A DNA stretch of 7,582 bases from an uncultured Collinsella sp. (GTDB taxonomy: Bacteria > Actinomycetota > Coriobacteriia > Coriobacteriales > Coriobacteriaceae): assembly GCA_937981515.1 (NCBI GenBank), contig CALJNY010000110.1:1-7582 (forward strand), given 5' to 3'. Below are positions 1 to 6,141 of this stretch, piece after piece (positions within the stretch are counted from its first letter, which is position 1; the number at the start of each line of letters is the position of its first letter). Below the pieces are notes generated by a model. That model did no database searches. It had not been told where the DNA came from and saw only the letters and a program-made list of their open reading frames with translations. The position numbers were made by a program, and so were the translations under genes.

Positions 1-195
1 TGTCATGATCGGCAGGGCATCGTCGGCCTCAAACTCCCAGGCAGCGCCGCCGCGCCCGCCAAACGTCCAGATACAAAAGGCAATCACCAGCACGGCAAGC
101 CCCGCAAAACCAATCGCGACAAGGCCATGGTGCGCGCGGCTCTCCTCGGCCGATACATCCCACTGCGTCTCTCGATATAGATGCTTGTCTTCCAT
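1..195 (-). CDS. Unrecognised single-pass membrane protein, 5' end only (partial)
   Basis: This frame opens at an ATG (195-193) and stays open through the left edge, so only the first 65 residues are visible. The start is supported by a strong ribosome binding site, GGGGAGG, five bases upstream. The N-terminus (MEDKHLYRETQW...) is a charged stretch of about 23 residues. One hydrophobic helix follows at about residues 24-44 (rich in L, V, I, A, F, ending in CIWTF). A glycine-rich GGRGG turn and an acidic segment (WEFEADDALP) come next. The layout suggests a cytoplasmic N-terminus and an outward-facing rest, without a cleavable signal peptide. The gene is divergent from the TPP riboswitch and thiC. 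I do not recognise the family. That it is a real gene is fairly safe; any link to thiamine is unsupported. Confidence 0.72.
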   Translation of the reverse strand, partial: MEDKHLYRETQWDVSAEESRAHHGLVAIGFAGLAVLVIAFCIWTFGGRGGAAWEFEADDALPIMT

Positions 196-220
196 GTTCG
201 CCTCCCCACAGGCACGCTCG

Positions 221-251
221 TTGGCCCAATCGTACCCATTCAGGCTATACT
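221..251 (+). promoter_or_regulatory. Candidate promoter of the thiC riboswitch transcript
   Basis: TATACT (246-251) is a good -10 box. TTGGCC (221-226) is a possible -35 box, but the spacing of 19 is long. Transcription would start near 258, about ten bases before the aptamer, which is the expected position. The leftward gene must have its promoter in the same stretch, but I found no convincing boxes for it. Confidence 0.35.
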
Positions 252-267
252 TGAGCCCATTACATAA

Positions 268-362
268 ACGGGGAGCTTGCAGGACAGGACGGCAGGCTGA
301 GATTGGGCGCGCCCGCCCTGACCCGCAAACCTGATATGGGTAATGCCAACGAAGGGAGCCGT
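268..362 (+). ncRNA. TPP riboswitch (THI element) in the thiC leader
   Basis: The conserved pieces of the thiamine pyrophosphate aptamer appear in order. CGGGGAGC (269-276) starts P1/P2. CTTGC (276-280) pairs with GCAGG (292-296) as P3. CTGAGA (297-302) is the pyrimidine-recognition bulge. ACCC (321-324) closes P2 with GGG (271-273). CCTGATATGG (330-339), TAATGCCA and CGAAGGGA (350-357) form the pyrophosphate arm and the 3' strand. ACGG (268-271) can pair with CCGT (359-362) to close P1. An extra perfect palindrome, GGGCGCGCCC (305-314), sits between CTGAGA and ACCC. There is no separate terminator or anti-terminator before thiC. The thiC ribosome binding site AGGGAG (353-358) is part of the aptamer itself. 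I infer control of translation by TPP hiding that site. Confidence 0.93.
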
Positions 363-366
363 GCCA

Positions 367-1734
<1,368 letters not shown>

Positions 1735-1790
1735 CCTTTACGAGGCAATCCAGCATGCCTGCTGCAACGCCCATCAATTGTTGACGTGTG

Positions 1791-1809
1791 AACATTTGCT
1801 AACATTTGC
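1791..1809 (+). repeat. Tandem 9-base direct repeat in the thiC-thiD gap
   Basis: AACATTTGC occurs twice (1791-1799 and 1801-1809) with a single T between, giving a 10-base period that puts both copies on the same DNA face. It lies about 55 bases upstream of the thiD -10 box. It could be a regulator-binding site, but the sequence does not tell which, and it may be chance. Confidence 0.4.
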
Positions 1810-1827
1810 GTAAAGATTGCACCACCC

Positions 1828-1857
1828 GCCCGGGTTCGGAATACAACCGGCCCGGGC
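1828..1857 (+). terminator. GC-rich hairpin after thiC, overlapping the thiD promoter region
   Basis: GCCCGGG (1828-1834) pairs with CCCGGGC (1851-1857). An inner CGG (1837-1839) can pair with CCG (1847-1849), leaving a seven-base loop. The stem is followed by ATCTTTAT, only a short T-run, so termination of thiC would be weak. The hairpin ends five bases before the thiD -10 box and covers the place where a -35 box would be. It may instead be an operator. Confidence 0.4.
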
Positions 1858-1862
1858 ATCTT

Positions 1863-1868
1863 TATAAT
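1863..1868 (+). promoter_or_regulatory. Candidate -10 box for thiD
   Basis: A perfect TATAAT stands 46 bases before the thiD start. No recognisable -35 box lies 16-19 bases upstream, where the sequence is the loop and 3' arm of the hairpin. If this is the promoter, it probably needs an activator or is weak. It implies thiD can be transcribed separately from riboswitch-controlled thiC. Confidence 0.45.
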
Positions 1869-1914
1869 GCGGGTTAAAAGACCCATTTGAATCCGACCGG
1901 ACAAGGGAGCGAAC

Positions 1915-2745
1915 ATGGATCGCAGTAAGGTACCCGCCGTTCTATCCATCGCAGGATCCGACTCCAGCGGTGGCGCCGGCATTCAGGCCGACATCAAGAC
2001 CATCACGGCGCACCGTCTGTATGCCGAGACGGCCATCACCGCCATCACAGCGCAAAACACACTGGGCGTTACCGCCGTGCAGGATATCTCGCCAGATATC
2101 GTCGCTGCGCAAATTGACGCCGTTTTTGACGATATCCGCCCGAGCGCCGTCAAGATCGGCATGGTTTCGTCCACCGAGATTATCGAAGTTATCGCCGACC
2201 GCCTGAGCGCATGGAACGCAACCAACGTGGTCGTCGACCCCGTTATGGTCGCCACTTCGGGCGCTCGCCTCATTGCCGAGGATGCCGCCGAGGCGCTCAC
2301 GCGTCGCCTGTTCCCGCTAGCGACCGTCATCACGCCCAACATTCCCGAGGCCATGGCGTTGCTCGACTACGAGGTCGATTCCGAGCGCACACAGCAAAAC
2401 GCTGCCATGCTCCTCACCCGCCGCTTTGGCTGCGCGTCCCTCGTTAAAGGCGGACATTTTGTCAACGAGGCCAACGATGTGCTAGCGGAGCCCGCGCCGC
2501 TCGATGACGAGGGCAACCACCTGGGCGATCCGCTCACCACGTGGTTCCGCCACAAGCGCATCGAGACCGGTAACACGCATGGCACCGGCTGCACGCTTTC
2601 GTCCGCCATCGCCTGCGCATTGGCACAGGGCATGGATCTTGCCGACGCCGTCAACGCCGGCAAGGCTTACCTAACCGGCGCTCTCTCCGCCGGCTTTGAC
2701 ATGGGCAAAGGTTCCGGCCCCGTCAACCACATGTGGCAGTACTAA
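1915..2745 (+). CDS. thiD: Hydroxymethylpyrimidine / phosphomethylpyrimidine kinase ThiD
   Basis: ThiD phosphorylates HMP and then HMP-P to HMP-PP, the form joined to the thiazole moiety in thiamine synthesis. The 276-residue protein shows the ribokinase-fold signature of the family: GSDSSGGAGIQAD (14-26) at the substrate pocket, VVDPVMVATSG (106-116), TPNIPEA (140-146), VKGGH (177-181), and the anion-hole motif HGTGCTLSSAIA (222-233) with its catalytic-site cysteine C226. Length is normal for a single-domain ThiD, with no ThiE fusion. The ATG at 1915 has AAGGGAG five bases upstream. Pyridoxal kinases of the same fold are the main alternative, but the motif set and the neighbour thiC favour HMP kinase. 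No TPP riboswitch precedes thiD; its leader holds the hairpin and -10 box described separately. It ends 12 bases before a strong palindrome that opens the downstream repeat cluster. Confidence 0.95.
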   Translation: MDRSKVPAVLSIAGSDSSGGAGIQADIKTITAHRLYAETAITAITAQNTLGVTAVQDISPDIVAAQIDAVFDDIRPSAVKIGMVSSTEIIEVIADRLSAWNATNVVVDPVMVATSGARLIAEDAAEALTRRLFPLATVITPNIPEAMALLDYEVDSERTQQNAAMLLTRRFGCASLVKGGHFVNEANDVLAEPAPLDDEGNHLGDPLTTWFRHKRIETGNTHGTGCTLSSAIACALAQGMDLADAVNAGKAYLTGALSAGFDMGKGSGPVNHMWQY

Positions 2746-2757
2746 GCCCCGTCCCAA

Positions 2758-2794
2758 AACCACCGCAAAGGGGACAGGTACCTTTGCGGTGGTT
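2758..2794. repeat. Palindrome A: 14-bp hairpin after thiD, REP-like
   Basis: AACCACCGCAAAGG (2758-2771) is perfectly repeated in inverse as CCTTTGCGGTGGTT (2781-2794), with the nine-base loop GGACAGGTA. The core GGGGACAGGTACCTTT resembles ends often found at REP elements mobilised by RAYT (Y1) transposases; that resemblance is from memory. No transposase gene is nearby. It may stop or stabilise the thiD transcript, but there is no T-run. Confidence 0.8.
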
Positions 2795-2803
2795 CCCACA
2801 AAC

Positions 2804-2860
2804 ATCTCGATCTGTAACAATTAGAGCCCATTTTTCGGCCCACCTGTTACAGATCGAGAT
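2804..2860. repeat. Inverted-repeat unit B, first of two copies
   Basis: ATCTCGATCTGTAACA (2804-2819) and its exact reverse complement (2845-2860) form a perfect 16-bp stem around a 25-base loop. The loop contains GCCCATTTTTCGGCC, which is nearly the same in the second copy. The unit is not followed by a T-run on either strand, so it is not a standard terminator. Confidence 0.85.
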
Positions 2861-2883
2861 ATTCAAATTCCGCTGAGAAGATA

Positions 2884-2940
2884 ATCTCGATCTGTAACAT
2901 CTAGCCCGTTTTCGGCCTTACAACTGTTACAGATCAAGAC
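2884..2940. repeat. Inverted-repeat unit C, second copy
   Basis: The left arm (2884-2899) is identical to that of the first copy, exactly 80 bases downstream. The right arm (2925-2940) differs at two positions (2936 and 2940), so 14 of 16 pairs remain. The loop is again 25 bases and keeps GCCCGTTTTCGGCC while its edges differ. Equal length, equal arms and a conserved loop core indicate a duplicated element rather than chance. Confidence 0.85.
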
Positions 2941-2957
2941 AAACAAACGACCCGAGC

Positions 2958-2981
2958 CACCGCAAAGGTACCTTTGTGGTG
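2958..2981. repeat. Palindrome D: loopless relative of palindrome A
   Basis: This 24-base palindrome is centred on GGTACC. Its left half is CACCGCAAAGGT and its right half ACCTTTGTGGTG, with one imperfect pair (2962/2977). It is palindrome A without the inner GGGACAG. It stands 13 bases beyond the stop of the leftward SGNH gene, so together with A it closes the repeat cluster on both sides. It could act as a bidirectional transcript end. Confidence 0.8.
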
Positions 2982-2994
2982 CTTTGGAGCTGCG

Positions 2995-3654
2995 CTACTC
3001 ACCAAGCATCTCTTGGAGCTTGGCTGCCACGGCGTGGCCCAGGCTCTCATGGCTTTCTGGCATCATATGCAGATAGTCGATATCGCCCGGCTCGGCAAAA
3101 TTGGCGGCATTCAAAAAGTCGCAGCCAAACTGCTCGGCCACGTGCGCATAGTACTCGCCAAAATGCTCAGATGCCTCAACGGAATGCTCGTCAAAGTCGG
3201 TCATATATACATCGGCGATCTGCGGCTTGATCTTGATAGGAGCCATCAGCAGAATGTGCGGACAAGGCGCAGCGTCGGTCCACGGAAACGCGCGGACGGC
3301 GCGAATCAGTGCCATGGCGCCACGGGCGATATCGGAAGCTGTCACGTTAAAGACCGTCTTACAGTCGTTGGTGCCCAGCATGATCACAATGGCGTCCAGC
3401 GGCTTATGGGCCTCGAGCAGCATCGGAAGCGCGCGAATGCCGTTGAGGTTAGTGTCCAGATGGCACATATCGTCGCGCACCGTCGTGCGGCCGTTAAGCC
3501 CCTCCTCAATCACATGCCAGCCCTCGCCCAGGTCACGCTGCGCCACGCCGCACCAGCGCACATCCTGCGCATAGCGCACCGCGGTGCCATCGCGCATACC
3601 AGCCGGATCATAGCCATAGGTATTGCTGTCACCAAAGCACAGAACGTTTTTCAT
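2995..3654 (-). CDS. SGNH/GDSL hydrolase, arylesterase/acyltransferase type
   Basis: A 219-residue cytoplasmic SGNH hydrolase with no signal peptide. Block I is FGDSNTYGY with nucleophile S10; block II has glycine in EEGLNGRTT (51-58); block III is MLGTNDCK (92-99) with oxyanion N96; block V is DYLH with D193 and H196. The wording around these blocks (DVRW, VIEEGL, IMLGTND) closely recalls the Mycobacterium smegmatis arylesterase/acyltransferase group, which acts on small esters; the natural substrate here is unknown. I start at 3654 because AAGGAAGGG lies about seven bases upstream and the protein then begins at the usual MKNVLCFGDS. The longer frame to 3750 runs through a terminator and into the upstream gene. 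A terminator ends only 19 bases before this start, so expression may depend on read-through from the upstream gene. Palindrome D follows the stop codon. Confidence 0.93.
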   Translation of the reverse strand: MKNVLCFGDSNTYGYDPAGMRDGTAVRYAQDVRWCGVAQRDLGEGWHVIEEGLNGRTTVRDDMCHLDTNLNGIRALPMLLEAHKPLDAIVIMLGTNDCKTVFNVTASDIARGAMALIRAVRAFPWTDAAPCPHILLMAPIKIKPQIADVYMTDFDEHSVEASEHFGEYYAHVAEQFGCDFLNAANFAEPGDIDYLHMMPESHESLGHAVAAKLQEMLGE

Positions 3655-3673
3655 CGTAAGCCCTTCCTTTAGT

Positions 3674-3706
3674 AAAAAGCCGCCGGGAGCAGCCCTCCCG
3701 CCGGCT
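3674..3706 (-). terminator. Rho-independent terminator after the TIGR02452-type gene
   Basis: Read on the minus strand, AGCCGGCGGGAG pairs with CTCCCGGCGGCT (11 of 12 pairs, one G-G mismatch) around a five-base loop, then TTTTT. It lies 25 bases after the upstream gene's stop. It also lies directly before the ribosome binding site of the SGNH gene, leaving no obvious room for a separate promoter. Confidence 0.85.
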
Positions 3707-3731
3707 CGACCTATCTGTCGGCACGTACCGA

Positions 3732-4853
3732 TTACAGGTACTTGCGCCAATCGTCATCGTCCTCATCGTCCTCGGCGGCAGCCTGGGCCTGCTCGGCGGC
3801 ACGGGCGGCCGCGGCGCGGGCGGCAACCTGAGCATAGGACTCCTCGTTACGCTCGGGGAAGCATGCCAACACGTGCTCAAACTTGGCGAAGTCATCATCC
3901 CAGCGCGTAGAAGGCACGGCAAAGAACACCTGCTTGACCTTAAAGTCGCCCGACGCGAGCTCCTTACGGAAGAGCTCGGCTACGGCCTCGGCATCAAAGC
4001 CGTTATTGTCGCAGCCCCAAGCACCCAGCACGAGCTTCTCGCGACCCAGCTCATCGCAGATGGCAAGGACAAAGCGAATACGGTCGCGCAGGGCATCCAA
4101 CAGGGCGCCGTCGCTCACGCGGTACTCCTGACGGGCACGCTTGACGTTGGGCGCGGCGGCGACGATCACGTCGGCATACGCATGTACATGGTTGCGGTCG
4201 AAGCGCACGGCGGGCACCACCAGCGCACGATTACGGTACAGCTCGCAGTTGATGTTGCGGCGGCGGTTCTCGCCGTACCACTTGCGCTGCTTGTCGAGTA
4301 CGTTGTACAGGTACGAATCGGCGCAGAGCGTCGCCTCCTGGCCCAGGTAGCCCTGGATGTAGCCACCGCCAGGGTTGGTGAACGATGCAAAGGCAAGCAC
4401 GGCCATATCGCAGAACTGCGCATAGCCGCGGCCGTTATCGAGGATTGCCTGCGTAGCGGAGGCATCAAGCACAGTGACCTCGGGCAGGACCGGAGCAGCC
4501 TCCTCCGCGGGCGCGGACTCAACCTCGTCGGCCGACCCGGTGGACTCGAGCGCCACCTCAGGCTCGACCGCAGTCTCCACCTCAGCGGCCTCAGCAGCCT
4601 CGACGTCCTCGGCAGCCTGCTCCTCAGCAGCCGCTGCCTTCTGGGCCTTGGCCTTCATCGTCGCGACAAAACCGGCAGGCATACCATCGAACTCGCGCAC
4701 GCCGGCAAGCGAACGCTCGATGTCCTTGGCGCAGGCCTCGGACACAGCCGCCACATGGCGCTCGGCGGCCTTGGCACGCGCCTCGCGCTTGGGATTGGGC
4801 TGACCCGCTCGGTTAGACCTGCGGTTACGGTTCCTGTTGTCGACATCTGCCAT
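3732..4853 (-). CDS. TIGR02452-type protein (microbial PARG-like macrodomain), altered active site
   Basis: The 373-residue product matches the TIGR02452/DUF2263 family, related to bacterial poly(ADP-ribose) glycohydrolases that remove ADP-ribose from proteins. The clue is ASFTNPGGGYIQGYLGQEA (156-174) followed by TLC and SYLY, which lines up with the family signature GGG-X7-QEE. Here the second glutamate, the catalytic one in PARG, is alanine (A174; codon GCG, one change from GAG). The usual GAWGCGxFxND loop is also changed, to GAWGCDNNGFD (277-287). So it may bind ADP-ribose without cutting it, or act otherwise. Layout: a basic, Asn/Arg-rich head (1-33), an Ala/Glu-rich low-complexity linker (about 67-123), the macrodomain-like core (about 125-335), and an acidic tail EDDEDDDDWRKYL. 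It is longer than typical members, mainly through the linker and tails. The ATG at 4853 has AAAGGTGG about six bases upstream. Family membership is fairly sure; activity is not. Confidence 0.85.
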   Translation of the reverse strand: MADVDNRNRNRRSNRAGQPNPKREARAKAAERHVAAVSEACAKDIERSLAGVREFDGMPAGFVATMKAKAQKAAAAEEQAAEDVEAAEAAEVETAVEPEVALESTGSADEVESAPAEEAAPVLPEVTVLDASATQAILDNGRGYAQFCDMAVLAFASFTNPGGGYIQGYLGQEATLCADSYLYNVLDKQRKWYGENRRRNINCELYRNRALVVPAVRFDRNHVHAYADVIVAAAPNVKRARQEYRVSDGALLDALRDRIRFVLAICDELGREKLVLGAWGCDNNGFDAEAVAELFRKELASGDFKVKQVFFAVPSTRWDDDFAKFEHVLACFPERNEESYAQVAARAAAARAAEQAQAAAEDDEDDDDWRKYL

Positions 4854-4899
4854 ACGTGGCCACCTTTCCTGTCGCTGCCGCTATCGGCTTTTCCCATCC

Positions 4900-4905
4900 A
4901 TCATA
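4900..4905 (-). promoter_or_regulatory. Possible -10 box for the TIGR02452-type gene
   Basis: TATGAT on the minus strand lies 47 bases before the start codon and just downstream of the terminator of the preceding gene, the right place for an own promoter. A -35 box is not convincing (CGTCTT at 17 bases), so this is weak. Confidence 0.25.
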
Positions 4906-4918
4906 CCCCGCCGCGCAC

Positions 4919-4944
4919 AAAAAAGACGGCCCCGAAGGACCGCC
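4919..4944 (-). terminator. Rho-independent terminator after the Bax-inhibitor-1 gene
   Basis: On the minus strand GGCGGTCC pairs with GGGCCGTC (eight pairs, two of them G-U) around a TTCG tetraloop, followed by six T. Flanking AAA before the stem can lengthen it by pairing with the T-run. It stands 47 bases after the stop of the Bax-inhibitor-1 gene and separates it from the next gene. Confidence 0.92.
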
Positions 4945-4991
4945 TTTCGTATCGTTTTACCATGTCCGGCAGGAAGCGTCGCAACGCCGCG

Positions 4992-5687
4992 CTAGTCGCG
5001 ACGACCGAGAATGTTCAGGATGCGCAGGAACACGTTGATAATGTCCACGAACAGGTTGGACGCCATGAGCACCGCATTGGGCAGCGTGGGCGGCACCGTC
5101 GTGGCAACATAGGTGTCGTAGCCAATAAACCCGGCGAACACCACGATCACGATCAGATCGGTGATGGACTGCGAAACGCCCATGAACATCAGCACGATCT
5201 CGACCAGAATCGTGGCAAGCAGGATGCCAAAGCCGATGCCATATACGCGTTGGAAAAACTTGGGGAACGTCACGCCCAAGGCGCCAAAGACAAAGGTGAT
5301 TGCAGCGGTGGCGATAAAAGCGGTGTTGATGGTGGGCAGGTCATAGTTGGCAAGGCCAAACGACGCGGTCAGGCCAAAGGTGCTCGCAAAGATTACGTAG
5401 CCCACAAGGGACAGGCCCACGGACTGTTTGCTGGCGGCAGCAGACATCATGACGATGCCGACAATAGTCAGGATAAACGAGCCAAAGACCAGTGGCAGGG
5501 CGGCGCCGCTCATCATCATGCGGGCAAACGCCATGGTGCTCGTAAAGTAAGCACCGGCGCCCATGGCGCAAAAGCCCAAGAAAATGAGAGCAGACATGGC
5601 GAGATTGTACGCGCGCGGCGACATCTCCTTGGCGCGACTTGCGCCGGTCTCGATGGGGCCGTTCTGATAGCCCTGGATATCGTTCAT
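4992..5687 (-). CDS. Bax inhibitor-1/YccA family membrane protein
   Basis: The 231-residue protein is a multi-helix inner-membrane protein of the BI-1 (UPF0005, TMBIM) family; the Bacillus member YetJ is a pH-sensitive calcium leak channel. After a soluble N-terminus of about 28 residues, roughly seven hydrophobic segments follow (near 30-48, 60-80, 88-106, 116-132, 142-162, 169-187, 203-222). The two aspartates of the pH sensor are present: D191 in GYDTYVATT and D215 in LFVDIINVF. They are 24 residues apart, as in YetJ. The C-terminus FLRILNILGRRD is typical. The ATG at 5687 is chosen for AAAGGA about seven bases upstream; an in-frame ATG at 5711 has no such site. A strong terminator follows. 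A 12-bp inverted repeat in the leader ties it to the preceding 112-residue gene. The physiological role in this organism cannot be read from the sequence. Confidence 0.95.
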   Translation of the reverse strand: MNDIQGYQNGPIETGASRAKEMSPRAYNLAMSALIFLGFCAMGAGAYFTSTMAFARMMMSGAALPLVFGSFILTIVGIVMMSAAASKQSVGLSLVGYVIFASTFGLTASFGLANYDLPTINTAFIATAAITFVFGALGVTFPKFFQRVYGIGFGILLATILVEIVLMFMGVSQSITDLIVIVVFAGFIGYDTYVATTVPPTLPNAVLMASNLFVDIINVFLRILNILGRRD

Positions 5688-5714
5688 ACTTCGTCCTTTC
5701 AAAAAGCGCACGAC

Positions 5715-5779
5715 AGCGCCGTAGGTGACAAGATTCCTGCCATTGTACCCGAATGCCGCACGTCCTTACCTACGGCGCT
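5715..5779 (-). promoter_or_regulatory. 12-bp inverted repeat in the leader of the Bax-inhibitor-1 gene
   Basis: AGCGCCGTAGGT (5715-5726) and its exact reverse complement (5768-5779) are separated by 41 bases. On the minus-strand RNA the stem can lengthen (AAG with CTT past a GTC bulge). One arm overlaps the stop codon of the 112-residue gene; the other lies 27 bases before the Bax-inhibitor start. Just after the second arm comes GTCGTGCGCTTTTT. A -10-like TACAAT (minus strand, 5747-5742) sits in the loop. It may be a terminator, an attenuator or an operator. Confidence 0.55.
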
Positions 5780-6104
5780 CGCCCTCAAGCGTACGATCAA
5801 AGGCCCAGACCCACCAACGCATCACGTGCGCTTGCGAGCCGTCCGCCCGCTCGCGCGTCTGGTCCTCCAGATACAACTCGGTCGCGTGCCCGCCAAAACG
5901 CACCTTATATGTTGCCGTACGGATGCCGTGGACCATCAGGCCAAACCCGGTGGTCGAGATAATTTCGTCGATCGTAAAACAACGGCCGTCGACCCAACAG
6001 ACGGTGACCGGCACGACCTGTCCGCCCGCGAGGATGCGAGCCACGACGTCCACATACTGCTTGTGCACGCGCCGAGTTTTGCCGTCTGTCTGTCGATATT
6101 CCAT
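5766..6104 (-). CDS. Small conserved-looking protein of unknown function, 112 residues
   Basis: A soluble protein without membrane segments or a signal peptide. It looks rich in beta strands, with runs such as VVARILAGGQVVPVTVCWVDG, then RCFTIDEII, TATYKVRFGG, ATELYLED and a closing tryptophan cluster VMRWWVWAFD. The pattern W-x-DGR-x-F-x-I-D-E-I followed by YxVRxGG and a tryptophan strand recalls small uncharacterised proteins seen in Clostridia and Coriobacteriia, but I cannot name the family with certainty. I start at ATG 6104; the open frame runs to an ATG at 6191, but the added segment looks like non-coding promoter DNA. AGGGGG lies only one base from the ATG, an odd spacing. A candidate promoter would place the transcript start on the start codon itself. 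It lies 78 bases upstream of the Bax-inhibitor-1 gene on the same strand and may be cotranscribed. Confidence 0.75.
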   Translation of the reverse strand: MEYRQTDGKTRRVHKQYVDVVARILAGGQVVPVTVCWVDGRCFTIDEIISTTGFGLMVHGIRTATYKVRFGGHATELYLEDQTRERADGSQAHVMRWWVWAFDRTLEGERRR

Positions 6105-6111
6105 GCCCCCT

Positions 6112-6141
6112 ATTATCGAACGCGTGTTTGCATGTTGTAAA
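6112..6141 (-). promoter_or_regulatory. Candidate promoter giving a leaderless transcript of the 112-residue gene
   Basis: On the minus strand TTTACA (6141-6136) and GATAAT (6117-6112) match five of six bases each of the consensus boxes, 18 bases apart. Seven bases lie between the -10 box and the ATG, so transcription would start at or next to the A of the start codon. A second, more distant candidate is TTGACC (6223-6218) with TAACAC (6200-6195) at 17 bases, preceded by TGC. Confidence 0.45.

Noticed and set aside
343..366. Earlier in-frame start for ThiC
   Set aside because: The ATG belongs to the invariant TAATGCCA of the TPP aptamer and lacks a ribosome binding site; the ATG at 367 has one at good spacing.
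2804..2940. CRISPR array
   Set aside because: Only two units, each itself a long inverted repeat with a conserved loop; there are no spacers in the CRISPR sense and no cas genes.
2884..2940. The two arm substitutions in repeat copy C become G-U pairs on the minus strand, hinting at a minus-strand RNA
   Set aside because: Any single transition in a paired arm gives a G-U pair on one strand or the other, so two cases agreeing is weak. The one change in palindrome D points to the opposite strand.
2974..3672. A 232-codon plus-strand frame opposite the SGNH gene
   Set aside because: It starts inside palindrome D, has no ribosome binding site or domain, and is the mirror of a gene with all four SGNH blocks.
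3655..3750. N-terminal extension of the SGNH hydrolase
   Set aside because: It would translate through a rho-independent terminator and the end of the upstream gene; the 3654 start has a strong site and gives the family's usual beginning.
3873..6140. A 755-codon open frame on the plus strand across the TIGR02452-type gene, the Bax-inhibitor-1 gene and the small gene
   Set aside because: Its protein is a His/Gly/Arg-rich antisense-type sequence with no recognisable domain, and it runs through two genes with clear family motifs, their ribosome binding sites and a terminator. Long antisense frames are expected at this GC content.
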